Shown: one piece after another, positions 1-11,600 of the stretch
How positions within the stretch are numbered: the stretch's first letter is position 1
Layout: the number at the start of each line of letters is the position of its first letter
Position numbers and translations under genes: made by a program
Assembly (NCBI GenBank): GCA_934045905.1
Contig: OW203773.1
Span: 19,393,246-19,457,245 of the forward strand
DNA from: Leuctra nigra
Taxonomy: Eukaryota; Arthropoda; Insecta; Plecoptera; Leuctridae
Reading direction: 5' to 3'
DNA: 64,000 bases
The notes under the pieces: generated by a model
What the model was told of the DNA's origin: nothing
The model's database searches: none
Seen by the model: only the letters and a program-made list of their open reading frames with translations

Positions 1-1190
1 GCCTGGCACATGGAATTCACTGAGTAGATGAAGCTATCAGAGAGATGCACAGTGCTGTGAATTCACTCATCTCCAGCACGAAAAAGGTGTATTTATCTAT
101 GTAAAGTTTTGGGTACCTAAATATTTTCCGAAATAAATTTGTATGTTCCATAAAAACTAATGTTTGGCAATTTGCCTTTGAATTTAGGTGTTTTCGAAAG
201 ATCCATTGCAAATAAACGCATACAAGAACATGTAACCCTACTTTCCATTACCACCAGATACATTTTCCAAGTGGATTAAAGATGCAAAAAGATGCAAAAT
301 ACCTACTTGAGAACTGATGGTGTATGACAAACAGGTAAAAAGATATTTTGGTTGTAGTTTCTTGCATTTATTTCCACCGAAATATTCTATTGCAAACCAC
401 AAAATTTTTTAAAATATTTAGGTTCAATGCTAAAAATTACAACAAAAAAAACATCACTCGTTTCGGGTCTTGGATCGAAGCAGCCTGATTTTACAATGAG
501 AATTTCCATGACGTCAAATCGGTGAGTCCAATTGTTTGATGTAATATTAGAGGATCAGATAGATTTTTATATTCCGTTTCCTAAAATGTATAGATGCAAT
601 GCATTTTTCAGGTTGTCGAAACTTTGGACCCCAGCGAGTCCAAAATCATTGGCAAAGCGCAAAAACTGTTCGATACTCCGACAGAATTGTGCGACTTGAC
701 ATACATTATGTCGCAATCAAGTCTCTGGTATCTCAAGGAGAGCCCATTACCATTGCACAATTGAGAAATTGAGAAATGCACCTGGCGACCGTGCCACAGT
801 TGAAGACAACAAGATGGATCCAGTCCTGCAGAAAAATCCATCATATGGGTTCATTTGTGGAGATTAATTTATCCGTTTTTTTTACTCATTGTGGTATACG
901 TCTCTAAAGTAGAGTAATAATTGGTATGTTATGTGTACCATTCTGATTGGTATTAAATAAGCTTCAAATTTCAATCATTAGCCGCAATAGAATGTAAACA
1001 GATTAAAAATTAAAACATCGAAATAATAGAAGAATATTTTGTCGGGGGGCCCCAATCTCTAGTTACGCCACTGCATCCCATTTTCATGATCCATTTCATT
1101 AAATGTTTAAATGTTAAATGTTTAGTTTAGTTTAGTTTAGTTTGTTAGTAAATGTTTAGTTTCCCCTTGCAGCCGTTATTAAATTGCTGA
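1..1190. other. Intergenic, one exon-like fragment
   Basis: No gene is recognised. At about 613-770 on the + strand a short open stretch follows a plausible acceptor (ttttcag at 606-612). It reads as a plausible peptide, with LDPSESKIIGKAQKLFD among its residues, before running into a stop. A GTGAGT donor-like site lies near 520, but the phases of the two sites do not agree, so this may be a decayed exon or a retroposed fragment. A short TTTAG tandem run lies at about 1121-1145. Confidence 0.25.
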
Positions 1191-1194
1191 AAGT

Positions 1195-1268
1195 CATTTT
1201 AACGGTACGTTGTGTGGGAGTGTGCGCATTGTACGACTTGGATGAGTGGAGCGACCGCTCCACTAGAT
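1195..1268 (+). repeat. Helitron-like 3' end fragment (hairpin, CTAGAT)
   Basis: About 70 bp match the 3' end of the two longer Helitron-like elements at 6716-7995 and 51511-53869. A degenerate AACGGTA...GTACGACTTGG stretch is followed by the palindrome TGGAGCGACCGCTCCA and then CTAGAT. No element body was recognised upstream, so this is a truncated copy or a related family sharing the same end. Confidence 0.55.
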
Positions 1269-1269
1269 A

Positions 1270-2660
1270 ATTATCTTAAAGAAATAAGTTCTTATACGTA
1301 ATGCAGAGTACAACACTGAGAGTATGAAAATGTTTCCAGTGTTGTTTTCTTGCTTTTCTTCCTTGCTTTCATGCTTGCTTTCTTGCTTGCTGTCTTTTTT
1401 GGTGGAATTACAAGCATGCTCCATTTGAACTGCGCTTAAAGATGTTTTCCTTGCCAACAGATATCTCATCTCCTCATCGGCAGGCAGAACTCGTGCTGAT
1501 CAACATGGATATGGGCAAGATTTCACGCACAAATAAGTAGATGTAGATAGATAGATATTATGATTTGTAGCACTCAGCAGGGTACATCGTACATTGTACA
1601 TCGGTCGTCGTACTACATCGTACTATCGTACATCGTATATCGTATATCGTACTATCGTACTATCGTACTATCGTACATCGTACTACGTACATCGTAGGGT
1701 ACATCGTAGAGCGAGTGTAGAGTGTAGGGTTTAGAGCTGTAAGTAGAGCATGTAGTTGCTAGAGAGTTGCTAGGTCCGTTGTTAAATCCGTCGCTCGTTG
1801 TACTTTTCTACCCTGTTTAGAACCCATGTGATGTAAGACATCGAGGTCATTTTCAACATTTCTCATAGTTTTGAATCGTCGACCTGTCAATCGTGCAGGT
1901 GTCTGATTTGATTGGCATGCACCTATTCCCTTGGAGACCCCGTGTGAGCGCGACCCTTAGTTCATAATTGTCTCGGACAAGGAGGGCTGGTAAATCTCTT
2001 AGGATTTTACTAACCTCTCCAGAGATTCCGGTACATGGATGCTGTTTTGCCATCCATGCCTCTACTCGTCCATAATAGACATACCGGGGGCAGAAAGTAC
2101 GTCACAGCTTCTTACGCTGACGTATAATCTCTGGTTAGGAGAGTCGCTGAGGCTTCCCACTCATGTGTGGCGAAAGGGACAATCTATCGCCTGTGGACCA
2201 GGGGTATGTGTTGTTTCGAGCCCAGTCAATCAAATGATCGGGGTTCAATTGAATTGCACAGATCAAATCGAACAAAATGGTCTTGATGTTTTACCTCATC
2301 TAGGAAGATCTTAAGAGAAATGCACCGCATTGAAAATCTCATGATATCAAATGTATATAAATGTTGTCTCAGATAATGTTTTGATCGCAAGCATCCATGT
2401 GCTTTATTTATCTGCAGTCTACATGATTGCGCAACTATTACTTATTTTATTGCCTGGCTTATCGGCCAGTTCAGTTGGGTAACTGAATTTTCTGCTTTTA
2501 ATCCCGTACTATCTTTTCAAAGGGTTCAACGTATTGTGCATGCGTCTTGAAATGGGCGGGAAATGAATGGAAGTTCTCTGCATCGAGCTTCTTGTTTGCT
2601 GATCGGGGGAATGAGTACCAAATGAATGGTAAGTTCAATTTCATAATCACATCTCTGTCT
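1270..2660. other. Intergenic with a TATCGTAC simple-repeat patch
   Basis: At 1575-1700 the sequence is a degenerate microsatellite of CGTACATCGTAC/TATCGTAC words. An open frame at 2039-2314 (+, 91 codons) and one at 1853-2053 (-, 66 codons) overlap at their starts, but neither resembles a known protein, and they are not called as genes. The rest is featureless. Confidence 0.4.
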
Positions 2661-2663
2661 TAT

Positions 2664-2735
2664 CTATTGGCGCGGTCGCTCCACTCAGCTAAGTCGTACA
2701 ATGTGCACACTCTCACCGTTTTAATGATTAGGGAT
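2664..2735 (-). repeat. Helitron-like 3' end fragment, inverted copy
   Basis: This is a diverged inverted copy of the same 70-bp terminal module seen at 1195-1268. The palindrome is damaged on one side (GGCGCGGTCGCTCCAC on +), and the terminal CTAGAT has become ATAGAT when read on the minus strand. Confidence 0.45.
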
Positions 2736-2879
2736 CCATCCCTTGCAGTACATTATCGAGATCAGTAACGAACTGACCCCGGTTTGTTGAAGGCGATCGA
2801 TACAGATTATACAGAGACATCAATAAGCGAAAAAGTTAACATTAACGAGTTGGGTATCTTTAGATTATAATTTAAATTC

Positions 2880-3330
2880 TAGTTTAGCCTGGGATTGGTT
2901 TTGAGCACTGCCCTCTGGGGGCCAATTCTTGAGATTCACGTTTTGAAACCGTTTTACGTTTACATGTTGGTACCTTTCAACTTTTTTTACGATTTAAACA
3001 ATGAAACCGTGACACGGTTTCAAAACGTACATCTCAAGAATTAAAAATTGGTTAAAATTTTTATTAATTGGTTATAAATTTTGAATAATTTTGATTGATT
3101 GGATTGGTTAAAAAATTATAATTTAAAAACATATCTTCTAATTGGTCGAAAATCAAAAAGGTCAGATCACAAATTTTGCATGGCCATTATGATTATCAAT
3201 TTCAATTAATTTCAATTTTTTTGTCTAACCAGTAACTTATGCACTTTTTAACATTTTGAAAGTTTTGAAGCTGTCAGAAATGATGTTTTCAAAACAGAAA
3301 TTCCACTGCATTCTGGGTTGCTCTATGTAG
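2880..3330 (+). repeat. Degenerate repeat with internal palindrome, related to family R
   Basis: AATTCTTGAGATTCACGTTT at about 2929 is repeated inverted near 3014-3042, giving an imperfect hairpin. Downstream, stretches such as ATTGGTCGAAAATCAAAA and GGTCAGATCA recur at 30160-30200, in a 5' fragment of family R. I take it as an old, decayed member of the same repeat group. Confidence 0.4.
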
Positions 3331-4080
3331 CAAAGTGTATAGATGGCTATTCTCAGTTTCATGAAAGACAGATTAATTGAGATTGATTGATTAATTTTAT
3401 ACATTGATGATTGTATACATGTGATTCGTTGAACGAAAATAAACTGCTTAATTTTACGGTGTTTACGATTTTATGTTTTCTACCACAATTTAATTTTAAT
3501 AAAATAATGTGATTATTTTTGGAAGTTTCATATTTTATCAAATAAAATAAATTACGACATTCAACATTGTTCAAGTAAGAACTCTTTATTATCGATGATA
3601 TCTTAATGAACATCAATTGTTTAAAGTTTGTTTATTGCCCCCCCCCCCCCCGTCCCCAATTTGCCAAAGATTCTGGGTAAAGATATTAATACATTTGAAC
3701 TTATAGACTAATCTCTCCAAATCCTATTGACATCTGCTTCCATTGTATACGAGTATTCCAATCATTAGATTAACATCTGCTTATTTTCTTGGCTCACTTG
3801 TAAGATAAAAATATAAACAAATAGTTGATAAGGGGAATAATCTATGAAACTGTTTACCCTCTGTCAATACTTTTTACACAAAGCAAAATTGATCATCTTC
3901 TAATTTCACTAATTGACATTAATGATGCGATAACTCAATTGAAATAATATATTTGATAAAAGTTCTGCCACGCCCAGGCCATACGATTTAAATAATTTTA
4001 ATCTTTGGCAGGTCTATTGACATTTTTTTTCTCTCAGATTTAGCTGAAATGCTTCAAAAGACCCTGGTTTGATGTAACTT
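3331..4080. other. AT-rich intergenic, poly-C tract
   Basis: No gene is seen. A C homopolymer of about 14 bases lies at 3638-3651. Confidence 0.5.
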
Positions 4081-4086
4081 ATGGGG

Positions 4087-4275
4087 AACACGGCCGTTCC
4101 AAACTTCCCAAGTTTGCCGAAATTCCGAATCGCCGTTCCAAAAACTCCCGTGTGAACTATGAATGCTTGGAACTCAATCTTCGCAGTTCGAATCTTTTCA
4201 TAGTTCACACGGGAGTTTTTGGAACGGCGATTCGGAACTTTGGTAAACTTGCGAAGCTTGGAACGGCCGTGTGAA
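4087..4275. mobile_element. Foldback MITE, about 190 bp
   Basis: A long near-perfect inverted repeat. The left arm contains CACGGCCGTTCC and CGCCGTTCCAAAAACTCCCG, and the right arm repeats both inverted, with a loop of about 45 bp. The unit is small, non-coding and palindromic, as expected of a MITE. A target duplication is not clear, so no superfamily is assigned. Confidence 0.7.
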
Positions 4276-5370
4276 TCCACCTATATAGTTATTTAAAAAT
4301 AAATCTATAAAACCAGAACAAGAGATTCTGAGATATAATTTAGATTATTGAAATTATACAGCTAAAATTACTGATTGGATTTTATTAAATGTTTATTTAA
4401 TATTTCGAAAACGTGATGTGTGAGATTTTGTAAATAATAGAACTGGTTGAAATACACGGAGTATCTAGCGGAATGGCGTTCGACTAATGCTGTTTTATTC
4501 GATTCAGGAAACAAATTACTTGATGACGTAAAAATTTTATATTCATTTATAAAGCAACGCATAAATGCAATCAATTGCTATCAAAGATAGCAAAGTTTCA
4601 TTTCTGACTAGACACTGTTATAGATTTTTTTATTCAATCCAAATATAGGAACATAATAACTGATAAGACGGTATTCGTAATAAGTTACCAGTTATTTAGA
4701 ATTCAATAAATCATATTTTTAATTAGGAATGATGGACAAAAAATAATAATCACAGTATAGGACAGTATAGGATGACTGCCATTGGCCAGGGCGAACTGAT
4801 GTTTTTGCAGTACATGAAAATAGTTACTAATTCCATTCATCAGGATTAGAAGGCCGGAAGTTCTTTTTAATGATTCTTGAGGTGCAAAAATCAGTAATTC
4901 TGTATTCATCCAATCATATTTGAATGGTGACATGAGTCATTTTGTAATAGAATACTTCAATAAATTTGCTGACATCAGTCAAAAAGCCATGATTGAGCTT
5001 GATTACATAATTCCAAAAGTATGCGACGCATAATCCAGAAAAGTTACTTCCGCCCTTCTACATCTGAAGTACAGGAGGAAGAAAGTAAAACTAATATATA
5101 TTTTCAATGCAAATCACATAAGTTATTGCAAGCTTTTCTGTACAGGTATGTATAAGGATTCCGTGCTATATTTACCGCCACTACTATTTCACTAATGTGC
5201 CACGGTTATCGAAACAAATCCGTAGAACACAATTAGCCGCGTTGTGCTACCGCTCCACATACATTATCATCACTCTAATCAACAAAATGATATCACATTT
5301 GATTGATCAAAAAACAATTTGGTTGATCCCAACCTTGACATGAATCGGCCCGTGTGCAAAAGCCGCGCAT
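4276..5370. other. Intergenic upstream of the astacin gene
   Basis: No coding region or repeat was recognised; short open frames here are of random length. The final few hundred bases must include upstream regulatory sequence for the astacin gene, but I see no specific site I can name apart from the TATA box. Confidence 0.4.
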
Positions 5371-5371
5371 C

Positions 5372-5378
5372 TATATAA
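5372..5378 (+). promoter_or_regulatory. TATA box of the astacin gene
   Basis: TATATAA lies 48 bases before the start codon. About 29 bases downstream, at 5401, TCACTG is a reasonable arthropod initiator. That would give a 5' UTR of only about 18 nt. The spacing fits a focused RNA polymerase II promoter. Confidence 0.75.
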
Positions 5379-5419
5379 CGCCTCCACATCGGAAGCTTCG
5401 TCACTGTTGATACTACAAC

Positions 5420-5618
5420 ATGAAGCTGGCTATATTGATTGTTGCGTGCCTGGGGGCTGCCGTGGCTTTGCCCCTGACAGAGCAGGACAGGCTGTGGGAG
5501 AAGTCGGGCTACTACCAGGGTGACATCAAACTGACGGAGGACCAGAAGAATGGAATAACCAACTCCAACCAGTACTGGCCCAATAGAGTGGTGCCCTATG
5601 CCATCACAGGATCGTTCA
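5420..5618 (+). CDS. Astacin exon 1: signal peptide and propeptide
   Basis: The ATG at 5420 opens a hydrophobic signal peptide of about 17 residues ([18 protein letters not shown]). The propeptide follows, with YYQGDIKL near residues 32-39, where the Asp matches the aspartate-switch ligand that blocks zinc in pro-astacins. The mature N-terminus probably begins within [10 protein letters not shown], before RVVPYAI. The exon ends in phase 1 at a consensus GTAAGT donor. Confidence 0.92.
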
Positions 5619-8600
5619 GTAAGTATTGGAACATAATCGACATGCAAGAATTGCATCGTCCGCTTTTTACGAAATATAAAAAATTATCGCGAGTGTAAAT
5701 ATTTTATTTTTATACTTTTATTCTAAAACTAGACAAACCTAAACAAACTTTATAAAACATTTTTTTTTAATTTAATTTAATTAGGTATTTAAAATTCTTG
5801 ACTACATAAATTTTGTAACACATGTCAGGTCATAGTCGAAAAGTCAAGTTGTAAGTCATCTTAAAAAATTATCATTAAAATATAAAAAAATTCACAACTT
5901 TTTGTTGAAGATAAAATTGGGAGTTGGGACGAAAGTCTATAATTTTTGCACCATGCTCTAGGTGAACAAAAAGTGTCTTGTATTTTTTATGTTCTTTTTT
6001 TGAAGATCAAACATAACCTTATCATAGCTGTTCGCTATGGGTAATCTTATCGTTAAATTTAATCTTAAATTATTTTGCAAAATGTCTTTAACCACTATAT
6101 TTTGTGGTATTACAAACGGATTATTTGATAAACCTAACACAATCACATTTTGCGCAGCATTCAGTGATTTTTATCGGCGAATGCAAATTCTAGTGTACTG
6201 AATTCTAAATTGAGCATAAAGTATAATTGTTATTGTCCAGGTGCTGGTGACCGCGCCACCATCGACAATGCCATCGCCTGGTACAACGCCAACACCTGCA
6301 TGAACCTTGTCCAACGCACCAACGAGGCCAACTACGTCAACATCATCAACAGCAACAGCGGATGTTACTCCTACGTCGGACGCATTGGAGGCGTGAGTAG
6401 TAGACACCTCATACCATACGTATACGTCATTAAGGGTATTCCAGTGATACTACGTGACTAAACATAATATAAAACACGAAATTGGCCAAACTTTTGCACA
6501 TAAGAGGACGATAATGTATTTTCCTCATTCTGTAAGTGATTCAACAACCCACTTGACCTTTTTCGCCTCCAATATTTTAGTCTCGAATTTTTTTGACGAA
6601 TGCTGTTTAATGCTGTTGCGTTAAAAAATCGTCTGAAAAGAAGGTTGAGAATTTTGGGTAAAAAAGAAATTGTGTTTGATTTTAGTAAAGTAAATGTGCT
6701 AAACAAATTTAACAATCTAGTGGAGCGGTCGCTCCACCCAGCCAAGTCGTACTGTACACTCACACTCACTCAACATACCGTAAAAACCTATATAAACTGA
6801 GGAGCAGACCAACTACTTTTACTGGATCTCAAAATTGAAAAATCTCACATTGTTGCGAAATAACTAATTTCGAGCTATGGCCCACCTGACAACATATACT
6901 AAATTTGGGAACAATAGGTAATGCCATTTGCGAGCTAGAGGGCCGTGAAAACAGTGAAATTACACCCCTTTTAAAACCTATCTCCATCTGATGATGATGA
7001 TGATGATATCACGAAACACCGCTGTCACCGCCACAGCCTAAACGGCTTAACCGATCGACTTGAAATTTTTACCACATGTGCACTTTTGGCGTCTGAGGTG
7101 CCTTTTTATAAAATCAACCGGAAGGCGCCATTTTGAAACCGGAAGTGACGTCATATCTCGAAAACGACTACACCGATCGGAATAAAACTTGCGCCAAATG
7201 ATTCATATTCTTTATGGAATATCAATAGTCAAAATATACATTTACTATTACCGAAACCGGAAATGACGTCATAAAAATGAAGAATTAGACTTGAATCACC
7301 TCTTACTACAATAACTACAAATTCAGAAGGCTTATAATGATACATAACATTTATAGAAATAAATTCTAGGTGGCAGTTATTTCAGCCGCCATTATGAAAA
7401 CCGGAAGTGATGCCATATCTCGAAAACGGCTGGACCTATCGGAACAATGTTTTCGCAATTCTTCATGGAATATCAAAATAAGCTTATATTTAGCACCAAA
7501 CACATTTTTTCGTAGTAACCAATTCGAAAATGGCCTATTGTTTTAAAGGAATTAGTCATTGTTGCTCCGATATGTGTTAAAAGTTGTGTAAATAAACTAA
7601 AAAAACTAGTGATATCCCCATAAAAACACTCCGTGTAAAAATACCAGCCAAGTCTCTTCAACTACAAAAAATAGAAGAAATCTAAAAATTCAGCACTGAA
7701 AAGTAGTAATATCAAAAAATGGGCCAAGTCAAAACTTCATTTTAAAAATAAAAATATACTTGGCGCATCGTTTTTAAGGGCATTATAGGTATACTATAAA
7801 ATTAGGTGCATTTGATTTTCGGCATATTCTTTACTGTTTATATACCTACACGATGCGCCAAGTATATTTTTATTTTTAAAATGAAGTTTTGACTTGGCCC
7901 ATTTTTTGATATCACTACTTTTCAGTGCTGAATTTTCAGTGCTGAAGTTGAAGAGACATGGCTGGTATTTTTACACGGAGTGTTTTTTATGGGGATAAAA
8001 TATATCAAGATAAATAAGAAATTCTTCATTTTTAATAAAAATATATATTATGTAAAGAAGAGAGGTATTGTTTTAAAACATTACCACTCTTCTTTATATG
8101 TATTTTATTTAAAAACGAAGATTTTCTTATTTATCTTGACATATTTATTGTTATAATTGTTTAATTTATAATTATTGCACATTTGCTTTACTAAAATCAA
8201 ATACAATTCTTTTTTACCCAAAATTCTCAACCAGTTGACTCTACAGACTTTGCAATAAAAATACCGGATAAGGACTTTAGTACTCCCTAGGTGTTATGAT
8301 TATTATTCTGCTATATTGAACGGTTATTCAGTTTCAATCATTTCTGTGAATCGTCTTGAACCAGTTTGGATAGTCCCGGATATTTTTTTGACTTTCCAAA
8401 ATGGGTCGATTATTTCACTAAATACCATCAGTCTCAGCTGACATAATTGAGCGAGCGAAGCGAGCGTCTCCTTTTGGCTCTTTTGGCACGGACCTCTGTT
8501 TTTTTTTTTTTTTTTTTTTTTTTTCTGTTACTGACGATATACAGGTTAGAGTTTTTCTTCGATCGAGCTGAAATTTTGCACACATGTACGTAACATTTCT

Positions 8601-11600
8601 GATTGTTGCAGACCCTAATTTTTTTGAAATCCATTGATTGGTTCAAATTTAAAAAAAATTAACTTTCGATTGGTTGTTTTGATCAAATTGAAACCTGCGG
8701 GATTTGGCTCAGAGGGTAGAACACAAAGAATCAGCAATATTATAATTTGTTTATTACAAAGAAAATAAATGTTCATTGATGTGAAAAGAGCAATCAAAAA
8801 TTATGAAAAACAATATTACGTTCGATACGTCGGCAGTAGTGATGATGTCGTCTGGTTTGTTTACTTCCGCGTAAACAAGTGGATGGCGTTGACTCTTGCG
8901 TAGTGTGTCCCGTGAACTCCAGTCCACCAGCAGAATGAAATGACTGGATATGTCACCTCCTTCAGCTGCGATGCGATGATGTTGTCTAATAACCCCTTGG
9001 TTACCAGGACGTCCAGCAGTCCGTGCACAAGGAGTGACCTCCTCGAGCAGTTGGATCAAGTTGGCTCAGGCTGATGACGTTCGTGGCTGCAGACTCGTCG
9101 GTTTCTCCCGGAGTTGCAATTCACTAACTTTTATACTTTAACATTTACTGACTTTAATGTTGAAACTGTTCAGTTGATCACTTGTAACTTGAAATTGTCT
9201 TAATGCGATATTATTTGCCTCAGCATTAGGCTTGAAGTTTGAATTTACTGGGTTGACGTTTATACAAAAATGTTATTTTAATGTTTACCTTCGATCACAT
9301 CGGCACTGTCTCGCTGAAATTATACTATGTTGCGTGCACAAGGCTTCACGGTTCGCGAGGCAGGTCTCACTGCTCTGAGAAAACTCCGACTGATGATGTT
9401 TGGCTGGTAGCCTGACGTTTTATACCCTCTGACATCGTTTTCCCTCCAAAGAATCTGATTGGTTGGTTTCGTACACGTGGTAGCTAATTTTAGACATTCT
9501 GTCATTTCTAAAGCCCGCGAAACGACTTTCTTTCTGCACGTAGGCCCATGCTTTTCTTGGAATCACTGAAAACTAGTCTGGCTGACTGGTTTTGTAGCGT
9601 TATCACAATGACTGGTTCACTTGTTATTACGTGGTGACATCACAATTTAGGTAAGGTCACATACTTTTTATATGGATTCACTCACTTTCTTGATATAATT
9701 GCACATTGTTAAACTTATTTGATTGCTTGTTATATTTTTGTCTATATTTTGATTGCTGTTGAATTTTAAAGATTGTAAGTTTACATAATGATTCTAATTA
9801 ATTACTTTGTGTTCAGTTAACCTTGACTCTAAGAATGCCATGCTACAAGCTTGTTCATTCTTTAAACCTACTTCAAGCAAACATTATTATTTTTAAAGTT
9901 AATTTTCTAACCTAGATAGGCCAACTTGTTACAGAGCCCCCTGAATTCTTGTTGTTCACCTTTTGACTGAAGTCAAATTTGAAATACATTGAAATTTTGA
10001 ATGAGAAAATGGTGATAAAACAAGGATTCACATAGAGACTGGACTATCTAGCAGGAATAATCTCTTCCTTTTGACAAATAAAAAGTTTCCTTCAACAGAT
10101 GCAAGTTTATTTCCCCTTACAGCTGTCTAATCTAAACCTGAATGAATGAACTCACCCCTCCACCTACCAAAACAAAAACAAACCTCATCCTACTTCCCGG
10201 AAACGATGCTCAACTCAACCCTCTCTCTTATCACAGTCCCGTTATTGGCCTAGTGACCTACTTTTGCTGGGTCATCATACTTCGACCATAACAATCAACA
10301 TTGCTGTTGTTGTCACTGTGAGAATCAGCTGATCGACGTTGTTCCTTCCGTCCACGATCATATGGGAATGAAACTTCTGCATCTTCGTGAACATCTTGCG
10401 TTGGCCCTATTGAAATTATCTCAAGTAGGTGTGTCCAGAAGAATTCTTCACGCTTATTCCTTGCAGTGGTCGATGTATAAGTTTCATTTTCTTTCTTGAC
10501 TTCCGTTTCAGTTTCTTCGTTACTTTCTTCATCTTGAAAGTCTTTATCTTCAATTTGTAGAGATTCTTGCATCAACGGACATGTAATCTTCATCATTTCT
10601 TCGTATGCAATTTCTTCGAGCATTTCCATGTTTGCTACGTAATCGAAGGGTTGTATTTTCTCGTCATAACTGGTTTCGGTCAACTCGTCGTTCAATGTTA
10701 TTAATAACTCGTCATTCATTCGTTCAGTAATACTTGCGGCAGGAATCGAACTAAGCTCCGCACAAAAGTTGTAATTTTCGCTCTTCTCAAATTCTTGGAC
10801 AAAACTAGACTCGGATTTAACTAATTGTTCTTGATCTGCTGCTTTTTCTTCAATAACTATGGTTTCAGTAACCATCTCAATAATCTCAATATTCTCAATA
10901 TCTTCAAGATTCTCAATAATCTTCAAATCTTCAATAATCTCCAAATCTTCAGTACGACCTTTGCGTCTGAAATCAACAAATTCTTCCTCCTCCAAATTCA
11001 ATTCAACAACAACATTACAGTCCAGATCCTCCTCACAACAAACAGTCTCCATTTCATCGCCGTCAAACTCAATATTGACCAAGGCTTGTCTAGTCACCTC
11101 AAATTCTTCATTTTCATCTCGTGAATTGTTCACGGTTTCCTCTGCAACTCCCTGTACCAAACATTCTGGAATGACTTCATCTTCGAACGATTCGTTTTCT
11201 TGACTCTCTGCTTTCTTTACAGCGTCTTCTTTAACACCTTCAATGACAACTTCACATGTCTTCAGCTGGTCTAAATCTTCTTGCTCTTTCGTGATGACGT
11301 CGTTGTTCTGCAACTCAACTTTCTCAACTTCAAATTGTTCACAGGGTTCTTCGAAATTATCTTGTGGAAGTATAATCTCGGCATCTTCTTCAATTTTCTC
11401 TCGTACTGAAATATCAGCGATTTCAACACGATTCTGACTCTGAATCTTCGTTTCTTCTTCTTCCTTCTTCTGTGTCTTGGGCAGACAAAAATCTTGAACA
11501 TCTTCTTGCGGCGTTGTAACCTCATAAAAACTTTCTTCAACTTTGTCAGGCTGCTCACAGCTCTGCTCAGAATTCACATCTGATTGCAACCTATTGCAGA

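Larger units (their letters stand above)
6641..8233. mobile_element. Foldback element carrying a nested Helitron-like insert
   Basis: GGTTGAGAATTTTGGGTAAA at 6641 and the following 70 bases recur inverted at about 8163-8233, ending ACCCAAAATTCTCAACC. Inside, a second inverted pair (8003-8065 and 8088-8150) makes the interior palindromic as well. The left arm is broken at 6715/6716 by the Helitron-like copy 6716-7995. No transposase is present, so it is non-autonomous. Confidence 0.65.

Noticed and set aside
2039..2314. 91-codon ORF as a host gene
   Set aside because: No signal, domain or splice context; adjacent to simple repeats and overlapped at its start by an equally open antisense frame.
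8754..9059. 101-aa ORF repeated at 12798-13103 as a duplicated gene
   Set aside because: It lies inside both LTRs and is duplicated because the LTRs are; no similarity or coding bias seen.
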